Below, piece after piece: positions 51,229-61,096 of a DNA stretch of 64,000 nucleotides; position 1 is the stretch's first letter, and every line of letters begins with the position of its first letter. The translations under genes and the position numbers were made by a program. Where the stretch lies: assembly GCA_964384025.1 (NCBI GenBank), contig CAYLJJ010000015.1, forward strand, positions 23,655 to 87,654, given 5' to 3'. Below the pieces are notes generated by a model. The model saw only the letters and a list, made by a program, of their open reading frames with translations, was not told the DNA's origin and made no database searches. This stretch comes from CAYLJJ01 sp964384025 (lineage in GTDB: Bacteria; Myxococcota_A; Bradymonadia; UBA7976; UBA1532).

Positions 51229-53316
51229 ATGATGAGAGCTTGGGGAATAAGCTGGGGTCTGTTTTGGGCCACTTCGATGGTTTTCTGGGCTTGTAATGAT
51301 GGCTTTGAGCCCAACTCGGGACCAGATATTGAGTTTCATCCAAGTCAAACCTTTCACTTTCCCAAGCTCGCTGCGGGAGAGGATGCAGTATCTGAGATTA
51401 CGATGAAGAGCGTGGGCGGGCAGGAGGTCCGCCTCACTGACTTCAGCGCCTCTTTTGGTGATGAGTTTGAGCTTTATTGGTATCGCAGCACAGATCCTGC
51501 AAAACGACAGAACATCGGTGTTCTCAATGGAGAAGAGGTCTTTCCCCCCTATATCGTGGTTCCAGAGGAGGAGTCCCTCACTTTTCACCTGAAGTATAAA
51601 CGCAGAGAGGGTCGCAGTGTTGGAGGCTCTCTAGATTTCTCCAGCAACGTCGAAAGCTTACCTCAGATCTCTCTCTTGATCGAGGTCCCTGAAACAGAGA
51701 CTGAGATCCGCGTCGTTCCCAACAACGTCCTCTTCACCCAGATCCCCCTTGGGGAGGAGGAGACCGATGAGATCACGGTCAGCAACTCAGGCCAGGATCC
51801 TCTGGAGATCTATCAACTCCAACTCAATGGCAAAGTTGCAAACCCCGACGATGAGTCACCTGATGGCTTCTGGGTCTCGGTGAGGGGGGAGAACCCGATC
51901 AACAACCCAGACATTTTGAGGGATCCCGACGAGGATGGCAGCCCTGGTCTGTCCAAAGGCAAGAAGTTTCAGATCACCGTCCACTATCGGACCCTGAGCA
52001 ATGGCGCTGATGAGGCTCAACTCAAGATCTTCAGCAATGACCCGATCCATACAGAGTCTATAGTGAATATCAAGGCCAGCGGAGGGAGCCCCTGCCTGCG
52101 CGTTGAGCCAACACCCATCGACTTTGGTGCGGGCCTCACAGGTCACAACAGCTCAATCGGCGTGAGCCTGATGAGCTGTGGAGGCGAAACCCTCAGCATC
52201 ACGACAGTACATCTCAAGGATGAGGATGGGATCTACTCTCTGGAGGAGGAGTCTCTGCCCAGCTTCCCCGCTCGACTCCCCGCCTATGATCAGACTGCAG
52301 ACGAGTTCTACCCCAGCCGCACCATCACCCTAAATTTCAACCCCGAGGAGGAGATTCCCTATCTCAACACCTTGGTAGTAGAGAGTAATGATCCCAGCCG
52401 TCATGGAGATACAGAGACTCCTGGAATCCTTGAGATCCCCATCCTGGGGCGGGGCAGCCTTAATGAGTGCCCCATAGCTCAGGTGCGTGAGAGCGAGTTT
52501 AATGTCCCTCCATTGGAGATCGTCTCTTTAGATGGCTCCAACTCGATAGATCCCGATGGAGAGACCGGTAAGCCTGTCAAATATCGCTGGAGCGTGGTGG
52601 AGTCTCCTCCTGGCTCCTCGGCCCGCGCCTTGGAGCGTTTTCACGATCCAGGACGCCCCGGAAATGGAGGCCCTGCGGATAATGAAGAGACCCCCGAAGC
52701 ATTCCTCTATATCGATCTTGTCGGCGATTATGTAGTTGAGCTGCATGTGGTCGATCTCCTGGGCGCTGAGGCTCCCGGTGAAGTCTGTCACCAGGAACCA
52801 GCGCGGGTTTACATCTCAGCTCACTCCGATGCCAACATTCACGTTCAGCTCGTCTGGGACACCCCGGAAGATGTGCCACAAACAGATCGCCTGGGTACAG
52901 ATGTTGATCTTCACTTGATGCACCCTCAAGGAGAGAACTGGAGCGACGCTCCCTTGGACTGCTTCTACGCCAACCCCAACCCCGAGTGGGGTCCTGAGGG
53001 TTCTGAAGGGGATCCTTTGCTGAGAAAAGATGACACTGATGGCGCAGGCCCTGAAGATCTGGTGATCGAGCAGCCTGAGAATACAGCCTCTTTGGGTGGC
53101 CCCTATCGAGTGGGGATCTACTACTACAGAGCCCACTTGGTGCCAGACAGTCCAGATCTTCCCAGCACAGTGACCCTCCGCGCCTTCCTCAGCGGCGCTC
53201 CTGCCGGAGAATGGCAACGCAACTTCGCGGCCAATAACTTCTGGGAGGTGATCGAGATTGAATGGCCAGGACAGGTCAACATCGTTGATCGCTTCTTCCC
53301 CACCCATCCCCGCTGA
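51229..53316 (+). CDS. Lipoprotein with HYDIN/choice-of-anchor-D and PKD domains
   Basis: This 695-residue protein has a lipoprotein signal (GLFWATSMVFWAC, Cys22). Residues of about 30-400 hold three Ig-like HYDIN-type domains (FPKLAAGEDAVSEITMKSVG, IPLGEEETDEITVSNSGQDPLEI, GSPCLRVEPTPIDFGAGLTG). A PKD-like domain follows (PPLEIVSLDGSNSIDPDGE, KYRWSVVESPPGSSA). The last domain (about 540-690) has VQLVWDTPEDVPQTDRLGTD then VDLHLMHP. It resembles the DUF2135-like sandwich also seen in the VWA protein at 15839-17308. Surface or periplasmic role unknown. Confidence 0.88.
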   Translation: MMRAWGISWGLFWATSMVFWACNDGFEPNSGPDIEFHPSQTFHFPKLAAGEDAVSEITMKSVGGQEVRLTDFSASFGDEFELYWYRSTDPAKRQNIGVLNGEEVFPPYIVVPEEESLTFHLKYKRREGRSVGGSLDFSSNVESLPQISLLIEVPETETEIRVVPNNVLFTQIPLGEEETDEITVSNSGQDPLEIYQLQLNGKVANPDDESPDGFWVSVRGENPINNPDILRDPDEDGSPGLSKGKKFQITVHYRTLSNGADEAQLKIFSNDPIHTESIVNIKASGGSPCLRVEPTPIDFGAGLTGHNSSIGVSLMSCGGETLSITTVHLKDEDGIYSLEEESLPSFPARLPAYDQTADEFYPSRTITLNFNPEEEIPYLNTLVVESNDPSRHGDTETPGILEIPILGRGSLNECPIAQVRESEFNVPPLEIVSLDGSNSIDPDGETGKPVKYRWSVVESPPGSSARALERFHDPGRPGNGGPADNEETPEAFLYIDLVGDYVVELHVVDLLGAEAPGEVCHQEPARVYISAHSDANIHVQLVWDTPEDVPQTDRLGTDVDLHLMHPQGENWSDAPLDCFYANPNPEWGPEGSEGDPLLRKDDTDGAGPEDLVIEQPENTASLGGPYRVGIYYYRAHLVPDSPDLPSTVTLRAFLSGAPAGEWQRNFAANNFWEVIEIEWPGQVNIVDRFFPTHPR

Positions 53317-53358
53317 TCTCCTAAAAAGATCCGTTCTTAGAGCAGCGAGGCTCTTAAG

Positions 53359-53886
53359 TTAAGGCGGCACATGTAGCCTTACCTCAGCGGAGGGGGCGGA
53401 GACAAAATCAGGCCCTAGGGCAGCGAGGGCGTAGCGATGCCAGCCCGGTGGGGGCCTGTCTGTAAAGAGCGACAGCTCAGACTTCAGCTCAACCAGAGGC
53501 TGTCCATCCCGCAGGATGCGTATCTGCGGGCTGGGCGGAGGCAGCCAAGAGAGCTGAACCTCTCCCTGAGCATCTAGAAAGGCGATGGGGGCCTCAGGCG
53601 GCGGTGGTGGTGGGCTCCAATGCAGCTTTAACTCTTGTAGCTTCCCTGGGCTCTCCAAGCGCAGCCTCCTGAGATCTCGGGGCAGGCTTAAGCGCCCTCT
53701 ACCTCGAATCAGGAGACGAGGGCAGGGCTCTATGGAGTAGACGGAGAGGAGCCCCGAACCGCTCAGCTCAAAGCCCTCAGCGCTGCGTCGTAAGCTGGGC
53801 TTCTTAGGAGAGGGGCCAGGGGGCCTGGGCTGCCCTGCGATGCCGCAACCCAAGAGCAGAAAGCAGAGTGAGCAAAACCTAAGCAA
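53359..53886 (-). CDS. Small Pro-rich lipoprotein
   Basis: This 175-residue protein has a signal MLRFCSLCFLLLGCG with a lipobox. It continues with a Pro-rich linker and a beta-rich domain (FELSGSGLLSVYSIEPCPRL). A SPPPPPPEAP spacer follows, then a fibronectin-III-like part (QLSWLPPPSPQIRILRDGQ, GWHRYALAALG). It lies nine bases after the DctP gene, in the position where DctQM subunits could be expected. No transport feature is visible. Confidence 0.78.
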   Translation of the reverse strand: MLRFCSLCFLLLGCGIAGQPRPPGPSPKKPSLRRSAEGFELSGSGLLSVYSIEPCPRLLIRGRGRLSLPRDLRRLRLESPGKLQELKLHWSPPPPPPEAPIAFLDAQGEVQLSWLPPPSPQIRILRDGQPLVELKSELSLFTDRPPPGWHRYALAALGPDFVSAPSAEVRLHVPP

Positions 53887-53894
53887 CGCTGTAT

Positions 53895-54878
53895 TCAGGG
53901 GCTCTTCTCCAGCAGCTTGAGCAGCTCATCGTATAGCTCAGCAGGGGCATAGGGCCCTCTGATGTGAGGCTTCGCCTTCTCGACCACCGCCTCCCATTGC
54001 GCCATCGTAGCGGCGTCCACCTTGAGCACCTTGAGGCCCCGTTTGCTCATCGCCTTGATGCTGGCCTCATCCTCAGGGCGGAGCTGCGCGCTGAGCTCCT
54101 TCATCGCCTCTTGAGCGCTGGCTTTCATCTTGGCCTGAAGCGCTCCGTCCAGCTTCTCCCAGCTCTTCTTGCTGAGGGTAAAACCAAACATCAGCGGCGC
54201 GATCTTGACACTGTTTAGATAGGGGGCGTGCTTATACCACTGCATCAGGTTGGCAGCTTGAGGGGTGGTGGTCAGGGCGCTGATCAGCCCTGTCTGTAGC
54301 CCTGTAGAGATCTCAGTGGTGGGCAGGAGGATGGGGTTAAAGCCGATCGCCTTCCAGATCTCAGCCACTTCAGACTGCCCCGCACCTACAAAGAGCTTGA
54401 GGCGGCTCAGATCCTCAGGGCTCTTGACCGGCTCCTTGCTCAAGAAGCGCGCCCAGCCCGCATCTACCCAAGCCAGAGTGATAAAACCCCTCTGTTCATA
54501 GGCTTGGTTGAGCCGCTCCTCAAAGTGGGCCAAGACCTTATCCAGATCAGCGTCGTTCTTCATGGCGGTAGGTACAGAAAGAACATGGATCGATTTGTCG
54601 ATGGTAGAAAACCCCCCTGCAGTGAGCAGACCACCATGAAGCGTGCCCAGACGCATCTTGCGAATCACATCATAGTCATCTCCAGCGACAGCGCCCGCGT
54701 AGATACGGACCCGGACCTTGCCACCTGAGTCCTTCTTCCAAGCCTTAGCGATCTTCTTAAGAGCGCGGTGATAGACCGAGTTCTTGGGGGCCAAGGTGGC
54801 CAGCTTCAGGGTGGTCTTGCGAGCCTGCCCTCCTGAAGCGAGGAGGAGCAAGCCGGTGATCAGGGCGAAGCGCATCAT
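53895..54878 (-). CDS. TRAP transporter substrate-binding protein (DctP family)
   Basis: This 327-residue protein has the signal MMRFALITGLLLLASGGQA. It has the DctP pattern: TLKLATLAPKNSVYHRALKKI, GGKVRVRIYAGAVAGDDYDVIRKMRLGTL, LSRLKLFVGAGQSEVAEIWKAIGFNPILLP and the ligand-contact stretch GLISALTTTPQAANLMQWY. It binds a carboxylate or related ligand in the periplasm. Upstream lies the TatT-like gene, as in TRAP systems with the periplasmic TPR partner (TatP/TatT). The membrane DctQ and DctM genes are not in this window. Confidence 0.92.
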   Translation of the reverse strand: MMRFALITGLLLLASGGQARKTTLKLATLAPKNSVYHRALKKIAKAWKKDSGGKVRVRIYAGAVAGDDYDVIRKMRLGTLHGGLLTAGGFSTIDKSIHVLSVPTAMKNDADLDKVLAHFEERLNQAYEQRGFITLAWVDAGWARFLSKEPVKSPEDLSRLKLFVGAGQSEVAEIWKAIGFNPILLPTTEISTGLQTGLISALTTTPQAANLMQWYKHAPYLNSVKIAPLMFGFTLSKKSWEKLDGALQAKMKASAQEAMKELSAQLRPEDEASIKAMSKRGLKVLKVDAATMAQWEAVVEKAKPHIRGPYAPAELYDELLKLLEKSP

Positions 54879-54915
54879 ATCTCATCCTCTCAGTCTCGCT
54901 GCTTGAGCTTCGGAG

Positions 54916-55812
54916 CTACTCGATGAAGAGATCATCCATATGAGCCTGAAGCCAGCGAGCGCGTCTCTGTGTAATCCGGTTCGCGAGGCGATAGCGGAGC
55001 GCTGTGTCTACATCAAAAGCCAGGACTGCTTCCAGTTGCCTCTTAAAGCAGGCTCGATCCTGACGCTTGACACAGAGGGTCTCAGCGTAGGCCAACAGAG
55101 GACCTGTGCGCTGCTCCTTGGAGAGGAGGCGAGCTTTCTTGAGGTGCTCCTCAGCCCGCTCTTGAGAGCCCTGGGGACGGCTGGCTTCCCAAGAGATCAT
55201 AAAGTCGTGAATCTGCCCCTCTCCATAGCCAGGATCTAGGCTCAGAGCGCGCCGTAAGAAGGCATCCACCAAGCTGAGGTCGGAGGCCAACTCAGCGTCA
55301 TCTTTATCCAGGGCCACCGCCGCTCCCCAGGCCACCGCCGTCCAGTAGAGCAGCCCCACCTGCTCCTTCTCCAGCTCTTTGAGAGCACGCTCTGGCTCGC
55401 TTCGCAGGCGATCTAGATAATCTGTTTGTCCTCGACTCAAACCCCGCAGTCCATAGGCGATGGCGCGGCGATAGAGTCGCCCTGCTCGCTGGCGCAGGAC
55501 CTCCGCACGCTCATCGTCCCGCTCCTCGATATAGTCTGCTTCCTGTTGGAGGAAGGCATAGGCATATTGAGTGAAGTTGCGGGTCGCTGCGAGGAGCAGC
55601 TTGGGGTGCTCCGGCTCAGCATCTAGGAGGCTCTCGATCGTCTTGAGACCAAAGGCGGTGGCATCTTTGACCAACTCAGGATCATCATCCCGAGCCCAAG
55701 CGCCCCCCTCTGCGGCGAGGCTATCGGCCAAGCTGTCGATGGCCATGCTCTTGACACAGCCCTGGCCTAAGAGGAGCAACAGCGGGAGAGTTATCATAAG
55801 GGAGGGACGCAA
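54916..55812 (-). CDS. TatT-like TRAP-associated TPR lipoprotein
   Basis: I chose the TTG at 55812 (GGAG five bases before); an earlier TTG at 55848 overlaps the helicase gene and lacks a site. It begins MRPSLMITLPLLLLLGQGC, a lipoprotein signal. The 298 residues form a helical TPR-like array with YAYAFLQQEAD and YRRAIAYGLRGL motifs and a Cys pair late in the sequence. TatT proteins form a trimer that passes ligands to DctP. It lies 37 bases before the DctP gene. Confidence 0.85.
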   Translation of the reverse strand: MRPSLMITLPLLLLLGQGCVKSMAIDSLADSLAAEGGAWARDDDPELVKDATAFGLKTIESLLDAEPEHPKLLLAATRNFTQYAYAFLQQEADYIEERDDERAEVLRQRAGRLYRRAIAYGLRGLSRGQTDYLDRLRSEPERALKELEKEQVGLLYWTAVAWGAAVALDKDDAELASDLSLVDAFLRRALSLDPGYGEGQIHDFMISWEASRPQGSQERAEEHLKKARLLSKEQRTGPLLAYAETLCVKRQDRACFKRQLEAVLAFDVDTALRYRLANRITQRRARWLQAHMDDLFIE

Positions 55813-55831
55813 GGTGGCTCCGATCTCAGCT

Positions 55832-58117
55832 CTATTGGGAGGATTCAAGGTCGGGCAGCAGAGGGCTGGGGCGCTCAGCGGCGATCAGCCAAAGCTGATG
55901 GGCCGCGCGGGTGGCGGCGACATGTAGGAGATGTCGAGCCTCAATGCTGTCAGGGTAGCCCGCTGCGGTAGCATCCAGGATCACCACATAGTCATACTCC
56001 AGACCCTTGACCTGATAAACATCTGTGAGATCGATGCCAGGGCTGAAGTCAAACTCCTGATAACGGATGCGACGCAGGCCGTTGATCTCTGCTCGTTGAA
56101 GCCCAGTCCAGAAGAGGTCCGCTTGCTCAGGGCTGCGTGCCAGCAAGCAGACGGTGGCGCGGGGCTCTCGGCTTCGCAAGCTGTCCAGGGCATCAGCCAG
56201 GAAGATGATCGCCTCCCCCAACTCCTCAAAGCGCATCAGCTCTACTGGAGCCCCATCTCGGGCATCACGAGGAGCGCCCTCCTGAGCCAGATTTCCCAGG
56301 ACATGACGGGCCAAGCTCATCACTTGCCGGGTGGAGCGATAGCTCACCGCAAGAGGGGGCAGGATATTGGCTTTTAAGTTCAGAGCGCTGACCAGCTCAG
56401 ACCAATCCGCGAAGCCATTATCAAGGACAATCCGCTGGGCGGTGTCTCCAGCCAGGGTGATGGGACCACCCGGACGTACCATGTCACAGAGCAGCTTGAG
56501 GCTGAGCGGGGAGAGATCTTGGGCTTCATCGACCACCAGATGCTCAAAGGTGATGGGGCCGCCCTTCTTGGGCAACAGGCGCCCAAACTTGAGCTGACAG
56601 ATGCGCAAGAGGATCGCCAAGTCATCAACATCTAGGTGCCCGCTGATCTCTCCATCATCCAGAGCGCGTCCATCCACCCCTTGACGGTGGCTGGCGTCTA
56701 AATCTGAGGCGTCGAAGGGATCATCAAACTGCTGAGAGACAGTGTCTACGAGCTGATTTAGCTCCCAGTCATAGAACTCAACACCCCGACTCCTGAGCCC
56801 TTCCCCCATATAGTCCCAGTCGGTGAGCAGCTCAGCCCAGGTCTCAAAAGGATCCTCTAGCTCCTCCTGAGCTTGGAGGATCGCTCGGCGAGCCATCAGC
56901 TGCTTTGTGCCCAGAGCACCAGAAGATTGAGTATCCAACCAGCGGCTCAGGCCAGAGATTCGCTGCGCGATGGGCAGATTACGGCGGCGAACCCAGGCCT
57001 CCAGTAGCTTGGGGCCTCCCGCCTGCTCAAAGAACTCATCCAGGCCCCGCCCCTCCTCCTTGACCCGCTCCTCCAGTATCGACAAGAGCGCGGGGTGCCG
57101 CTTAAGGCGGCGGGCTCCCGTAGGGGTCTCATCGGTGAGGCGACGTTTGCGGAGCTGAGGCAGGACCCGACGTAGGGTGTTATGAGCCCATTGCTCAAAG
57201 GTCTTGATGGGGACTCCTTGAACATCCAGAGCGGGCAGCACTCGCGCTACATAGCGCCGCAGCGCATCTCCTGGGGTGATGATCAACATCCGCTTAGGGC
57301 TGTAGCGTTTTCGATCTCGGAAGTGCAGGAAGGCGGCGCGATGCAGAGCGATCGTGGTCTTGCCCGTGCCCGCTCCTCCTCGAATGATCACAATCCCAGA
57401 GCGATCTGCTGTGATTGCCTGGAACTGATCTGGATCGATGAGAGCGGTGATCTCTGGAAGACGTTGGTCCTCGTGATACTCCGAGGGCGCGCGGAGGGCG
57501 CTGCCCATCCCCCCAGAGAGGCGACTGCGGCTGGGGGAGTCGGCGAACCAGCGCCCCTCCTGATCGCGCAGGAGCAGCTCATCATCTGTACGCACACGGT
57601 GGAGGAGCCCCTCATGGACACTGAGGGTGCGCCGTATAAGCAGCTTCCCAGTCTGTAACTGCTTGGCGAAGCGCTCCTCATACTCATCCCCCTCTCGGTA
57701 GAGATAGAAGATGCGGCTGATGGGAGAGTTGCGCCAATCCACCACATGGATCCCTCGAACGCTGTCGATAAAGGCGCGCTTACCGATGAAAATATCGCGG
57801 ATGCGTTTGCTCCCTTCCCGCTGATCTTCTAAACGCAGGTGAGCAAAATAGGGGTTCTTAGGATCAGCCACCAGGGCCAGCTCTCTGTCTTGGGCCTGAC
57901 GCAGCGCTGAGAGGCGCATCATATGCTCAACCAGCATGGCTTGGTCCTCAGAACGGCTCTCTGCCAGCTGATCGCGCAGGTCGAGGAGTTCCTGATCATA
58001 GTTTTTTCGCTGTGGGTTGAGATTCATCTGCTGAGCCAACTCAGCCTGAATCTCACGAAGCAGCAATAGCTCCTCTTGGATGATTGCCTCTTGCTGGGGG
58101 CTCAAGATCTTGTTCAT
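55832..58117 (-). CDS. HelD/UvrD-like superfamily 1 helicase
   Basis: This 761-residue protein has a long N-terminal coiled coil (residues about 1-75), then LVADPKNPYFAHLRL and VDWRNSPISRIFY, both typical of HelD proteins. Walker A is RGGAGTGKTTIALHRAA, motif II is VVDEAQDLSPL, motif III is LAGDTAQRI, and motif V/VI includes TDVYQVKGLEYDYVVI and VAATRA. HelD proteins act on stalled RNA polymerase or as DNA helicase IV. It follows the TatT-like gene on the same strand by 19 bases but is probably unrelated. Confidence 0.92.
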   Translation of the reverse strand: MNKILSPQQEAIIQEELLLLREIQAELAQQMNLNPQRKNYDQELLDLRDQLAESRSEDQAMLVEHMMRLSALRQAQDRELALVADPKNPYFAHLRLEDQREGSKRIRDIFIGKRAFIDSVRGIHVVDWRNSPISRIFYLYREGDEYEERFAKQLQTGKLLIRRTLSVHEGLLHRVRTDDELLLRDQEGRWFADSPSRSRLSGGMGSALRAPSEYHEDQRLPEITALIDPDQFQAITADRSGIVIIRGGAGTGKTTIALHRAAFLHFRDRKRYSPKRMLIITPGDALRRYVARVLPALDVQGVPIKTFEQWAHNTLRRVLPQLRKRRLTDETPTGARRLKRHPALLSILEERVKEEGRGLDEFFEQAGGPKLLEAWVRRRNLPIAQRISGLSRWLDTQSSGALGTKQLMARRAILQAQEELEDPFETWAELLTDWDYMGEGLRSRGVEFYDWELNQLVDTVSQQFDDPFDASDLDASHRQGVDGRALDDGEISGHLDVDDLAILLRICQLKFGRLLPKKGGPITFEHLVVDEAQDLSPLSLKLLCDMVRPGGPITLAGDTAQRIVLDNGFADWSELVSALNLKANILPPLAVSYRSTRQVMSLARHVLGNLAQEGAPRDARDGAPVELMRFEELGEAIIFLADALDSLRSREPRATVCLLARSPEQADLFWTGLQRAEINGLRRIRYQEFDFSPGIDLTDVYQVKGLEYDYVVILDATAAGYPDSIEARHLLHVAATRAAHQLWLIAAERPSPLLPDLESSQ

Positions 58118-58246
58118 CGTCTCAACCCGAGGGAAAAAAATGGCCGACGTTTCTATCAGAAAGGGCGGTGAAGGCGCCAGCCTTCAACTCAACCTTCTAT
58201 TGAATGGACTGAAATTGCTTAGGTTCTGTTAAATCATCGATAGAAC

Positions 58247-59119
58247 CTAGAGAGGTGCGTCAAACACTAAGCGACGGATCTCCTCGCGTTGATGTCGCAG
58301 CGCTTCAAAGTCGCGGGGGTCCTCCGGACGAAAGACAGGGGTGGGCTGATCATAGAGGACGCTGGAGCCCACGCTTGAGGGAGATTGCTTGGGTTCATCC
58401 CAGCCCTGAGAGAGACCGATGACTCGATCCCCCACATAGATCGCCTCATTGAGCTCATGTGTGACGATACAGATGGTGTGCTCAGGAGGCTCTCCCCGCG
58501 CCTTGGCCTGACGATTCTCCTCGGCGAGGCTGAGCAGCAGCTTCTGGAGATCCTCTCGTGTAGCCTCATCCAGAGCACCAAAGGGCTCATCCAGGAGCAA
58601 AAGGGCGGGCTTCATGATCAGCGCCTGGGCGATGGCAACGCGCTGCTGCATCCCCCCTGAGAGCTGCCCCGGATAGCGAGTGATCGCATCTCCCAAGCCC
58701 AGACGGATCAAGAGCGCCTCCGCCTCCTCCCGCACCCGACGACGAATACGCCGATAGTGCAGGTAGCGAAAGAAGCGATCCAAGAGGGTGGTCTGATCCA
58801 GGATCGGACCCAGGGCAACGTTTCCCAATACGGTCAAGAAGGGATAGAGAGAGTAGCGTTGGTAAACGATGCCTCGATCTCGCCCAGGCTGGGTGACCGT
58901 CTGAGTGTGCCCCTCCTGATCCCGAACCTGAATCTTCCCCGCCTTGGCCGGGTGGGTCCCTACGATGGCGCGCAGCAGGGTCGATTTCCCACAGCCACTG
59001 GGACCGACGATCGAGATGATCTCTCCTCGCTGAATCTCTAGGTTGATATCGTTGAGTACATGGGTGCCATCAAACCAATGACTCACCCCTTCACAGCAGA
59101 GGATCACGTCATCTCTCAT
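58247..59119 (-). CDS. ABC transporter ATP-binding protein (NitT/TauT type)
   Basis: The ATG at 59119 overlaps the permease stop by four bases; the upstream frame would start inside the permease. The 290-residue ATPase has IVGPSGCGKSTLLRAI, the signature LSGGMQQRVAIAQAL and the Walker B LLLLDEPFGALDE, then H-loop TIVTHELNEA-like. This pattern is typical of SsuB/TauB ATPases. Last gene of a three-gene importer operon. Confidence 0.94.
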   Translation of the reverse strand: MRDDVILCCEGVSHWFDGTHVLNDINLEIQRGEIISIVGPSGCGKSTLLRAIVGTHPAKAGKIQVRDQEGHTQTVTQPGRDRGIVYQRYSLYPFLTVLGNVALGPILDQTTLLDRFFRYLHYRRIRRRVREEAEALLIRLGLGDAITRYPGQLSGGMQQRVAIAQALIMKPALLLLDEPFGALDEATREDLQKLLLSLAEENRQAKARGEPPEHTICIVTHELNEAIYVGDRVIGLSQGWDEPKQSPSSVGSSVLYDQPTPVFRPEDPRDFEALRHQREEIRRLVFDAPL

Positions 59120-59940
59120 GGATCCTTCCTCGCTGAGCTGTACCACGGGCAGAGGAACTCCTGAAGATGGAGCAAGAGCGAGTCCATCAGAAAACCAAAG
59201 CCCGCCAATACCCCCAAGTAGGGGTAAACCACGTTCATGTTCAGCAGTCGGGACTGAAGCCGAATACGGTAGCCAAAGCCCACATCTCCCACCACCATCT
59301 CAGCGGCGATCAGATAGACCAGGGCGGGGCCGATCTGAAGGCGGATGGCGTCGATCACCTTCGGCAAGATATGTCGAAAGAGGATCGTCCAGACGATCTC
59401 CATATTGGAGGCCCCCAAGGTGTAGGATTTGTTGAGCAGCTCCTCAGGAAACTCCTGTACAGTCATATGGATGCTGAGCGCCAAGATGGGGAGAATTCCA
59501 AAGGCGATCATCGCTATGTACATGCTCAGATCGGTCCCCACCAAGACAAAGAAGACCGCTAAGGCGGCGGTGGGTGGCACCTTGGCCAGGAGCGTGAGGG
59601 GAGGAACAAAGAAGGCTGCGATGGGAGAGAAGCTGCCCATAAAGAGCCCCAAAAGCACACCCACAAGGCTGCCCCAGAAGATCCCCAAGAAGAAGCGCTC
59701 CGCCGTCGCCGCAGAGTCTTCTAAGATCCAGCGCTCACCAGAACGGGGATCAACAGAGATGGCGCTGTCGATGCCATCCCAAAGCTGTCCCCATGTGGGA
59801 ATGGTAGTGTCTTGGGCGTTTTGCTCATGTTGACGCTGAGAGAGGTAACTGTAACCACCCAACAGCGTCAGGATCGAGAAAAATCCCAGAAAAACAACCC
59901 ACTTTCTGGGAATAGGTTGGCGGACGAAATTAACGCTCAT
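59116..59940 (-). CDS. ABC transporter permease (NitT/TauT type)
   Basis: This 274-residue membrane protein has about six helices. The conserved loop reads NKSYTLGASNMEIVWTILFRHILP (EAA loop: xxTLGASxxxxxxxIxLP), as in SsuC/TauC permeases. VPPTAALAVFFVLVGTD is a common helix. It is four-base overlapped with both neighbours. Confidence 0.93.
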   Translation of the reverse strand: MSVNFVRQPIPRKWVVFLGFFSILTLLGGYSYLSQRQHEQNAQDTTIPTWGQLWDGIDSAISVDPRSGERWILEDSAATAERFFLGIFWGSLVGVLLGLFMGSFSPIAAFFVPPLTLLAKVPPTAALAVFFVLVGTDLSMYIAMIAFGILPILALSIHMTVQEFPEELLNKSYTLGASNMEIVWTILFRHILPKVIDAIRLQIGPALVYLIAAEMVVGDVGFGYRIRLQSRLLNMNVVYPYLGVLAGFGFLMDSLLLHLQEFLCPWYSSARKDP

Positions 59941-60995
59941 TTCTGAGCGCGCACGGCCTCGATGAAGCTGGGATCAAAGCGGAATTGAGCCTCAGCCTTA
60001 CCATAAGAGAGGCTGGGTTTCGATTTGATGATATTATGGCTCGAGCAGAAATCAACCACCCTCTTCATCACTTCCTTTAACTCTGTGCTCTTAAAGAGAG
60101 CGAGGGCCTCTTCAGGGCTGCTGTAGAAGCGGGTCTGCTCTACAACCTTCTTCATCGACTCCAGGGGCAGATTGGAAAACTTGGCGCCCAGCGCGACCAG
60201 GGTTTCATCTCGGCTCTTGGGATCGGCGATGCGCTTGTTGATCTCATAGAAGGTCTCAACTACAGCCTTGGCGAAGCGCTCGCCTCCGGGCTTCTTGAGG
60301 GAATCAGCGGAGATGATGATCATGTCGATGATCTCTCCAGGGATCTTCTTGGAGTCATAGAGCACGTGGACATCATCCCGCTTGCGGAGAGTCTCCAGCA
60401 CAAAGGGGTTCCAAACCGCGATCGCCTCATAGCCTGCCTGCTTCTGCTGCATCGCGAGAGCCGCTGCTGCTGGATCCTTGTTGACGAAGTTGAAGTCAGT
60501 CTCCTTCTGCCCCGCCAACTCCAAGCCACGGGCAAACATATACTCAGAGACCGTCGCTGAGAGGCCGTAGACCTTCTTCCCTTTGAGCTGGCTGACCTCG
60601 GTGATGCTCTTCTCAACGATGAGCGCGTCAGCCCCCAGGCTGGTGGAGGTGGGTAGGATCGCCACGCTCTTTCGGCTCAACGCAGGGTTGAGGCTGTCCA
60701 TATTGGTCAGCGCAGCGGCGTCCGCTTGGCTCGCGCCATACATAGTAATGCAGGTGTCGTAGTCAGCCTCTTTGAGGACGATATCCACGTCCCATTTTTT
60801 CTCAATGGGACCCATCTCTCCCTTCTTACCTTTGATGATCCCCAGATCGCTGGCGACGCCAAAGGCGCTCCAAGAGGGGTATTCGCTCCAGGCCAGAGAG
60901 AAGCTGGGGGTCTCTCCTTCAGCGGACTCCGCCTTCTTGTTGCATCCCAGTAGACCAAACCCTAAGAGGAGCAGGAGGCTACAGTTCATCTTCAT
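59937..60995 (-). CDS. ABC transporter substrate-binding lipoprotein (NMT1/TauA-like)
   Basis: This 352-residue protein has a lipoprotein signal (MKMNCSLLLLLGFGLLGC, Cys18). It starts with a strand FSLAWSEYPSWSAF, then ALIVEKSITEVSQLKGKKVYGL, a loop typical of NMT1/SsuA-type binding proteins, and YEAIAVWNPFVLETL. It lies first in the three-gene importer. The ligand may be a sulfonate, nitrate, or a thiamine precursor; the sequence does not decide. Confidence 0.92.
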   Translation of the reverse strand: MKMNCSLLLLLGFGLLGCNKKAESAEGETPSFSLAWSEYPSWSAFGVASDLGIIKGKKGEMGPIEKKWDVDIVLKEADYDTCITMYGASQADAAALTNMDSLNPALSRKSVAILPTSTSLGADALIVEKSITEVSQLKGKKVYGLSATVSEYMFARGLELAGQKETDFNFVNKDPAAAALAMQQKQAGYEAIAVWNPFVLETLRKRDDVHVLYDSKKIPGEIIDMIIISADSLKKPGGERFAKAVVETFYEINKRIADPKSRDETLVALGAKFSNLPLESMKKVVEQTRFYSSPEEALALFKSTELKEVMKRVVDFCSSHNIIKSKPSLSYGKAEAQFRFDPSFIEAVRAQK

Positions 60996-61096
60996 CTTCG
61001 ATACCCTTTGATTTGCGAATAAGGGTGGGTGGATCGGCGGAGGATAGCGCCACCGAGGAGATGCAGCAATCCCCGTTTTTTTAACAGCGGCGAAGA

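Noticed and set aside
58220..58249. Inverted repeat TAGGTTCT/AGAACCTA after the importer ATPase gene
   Set aside because: Eight-base stem with a 14-base loop and no T-run; possible but too weak for a terminator call.
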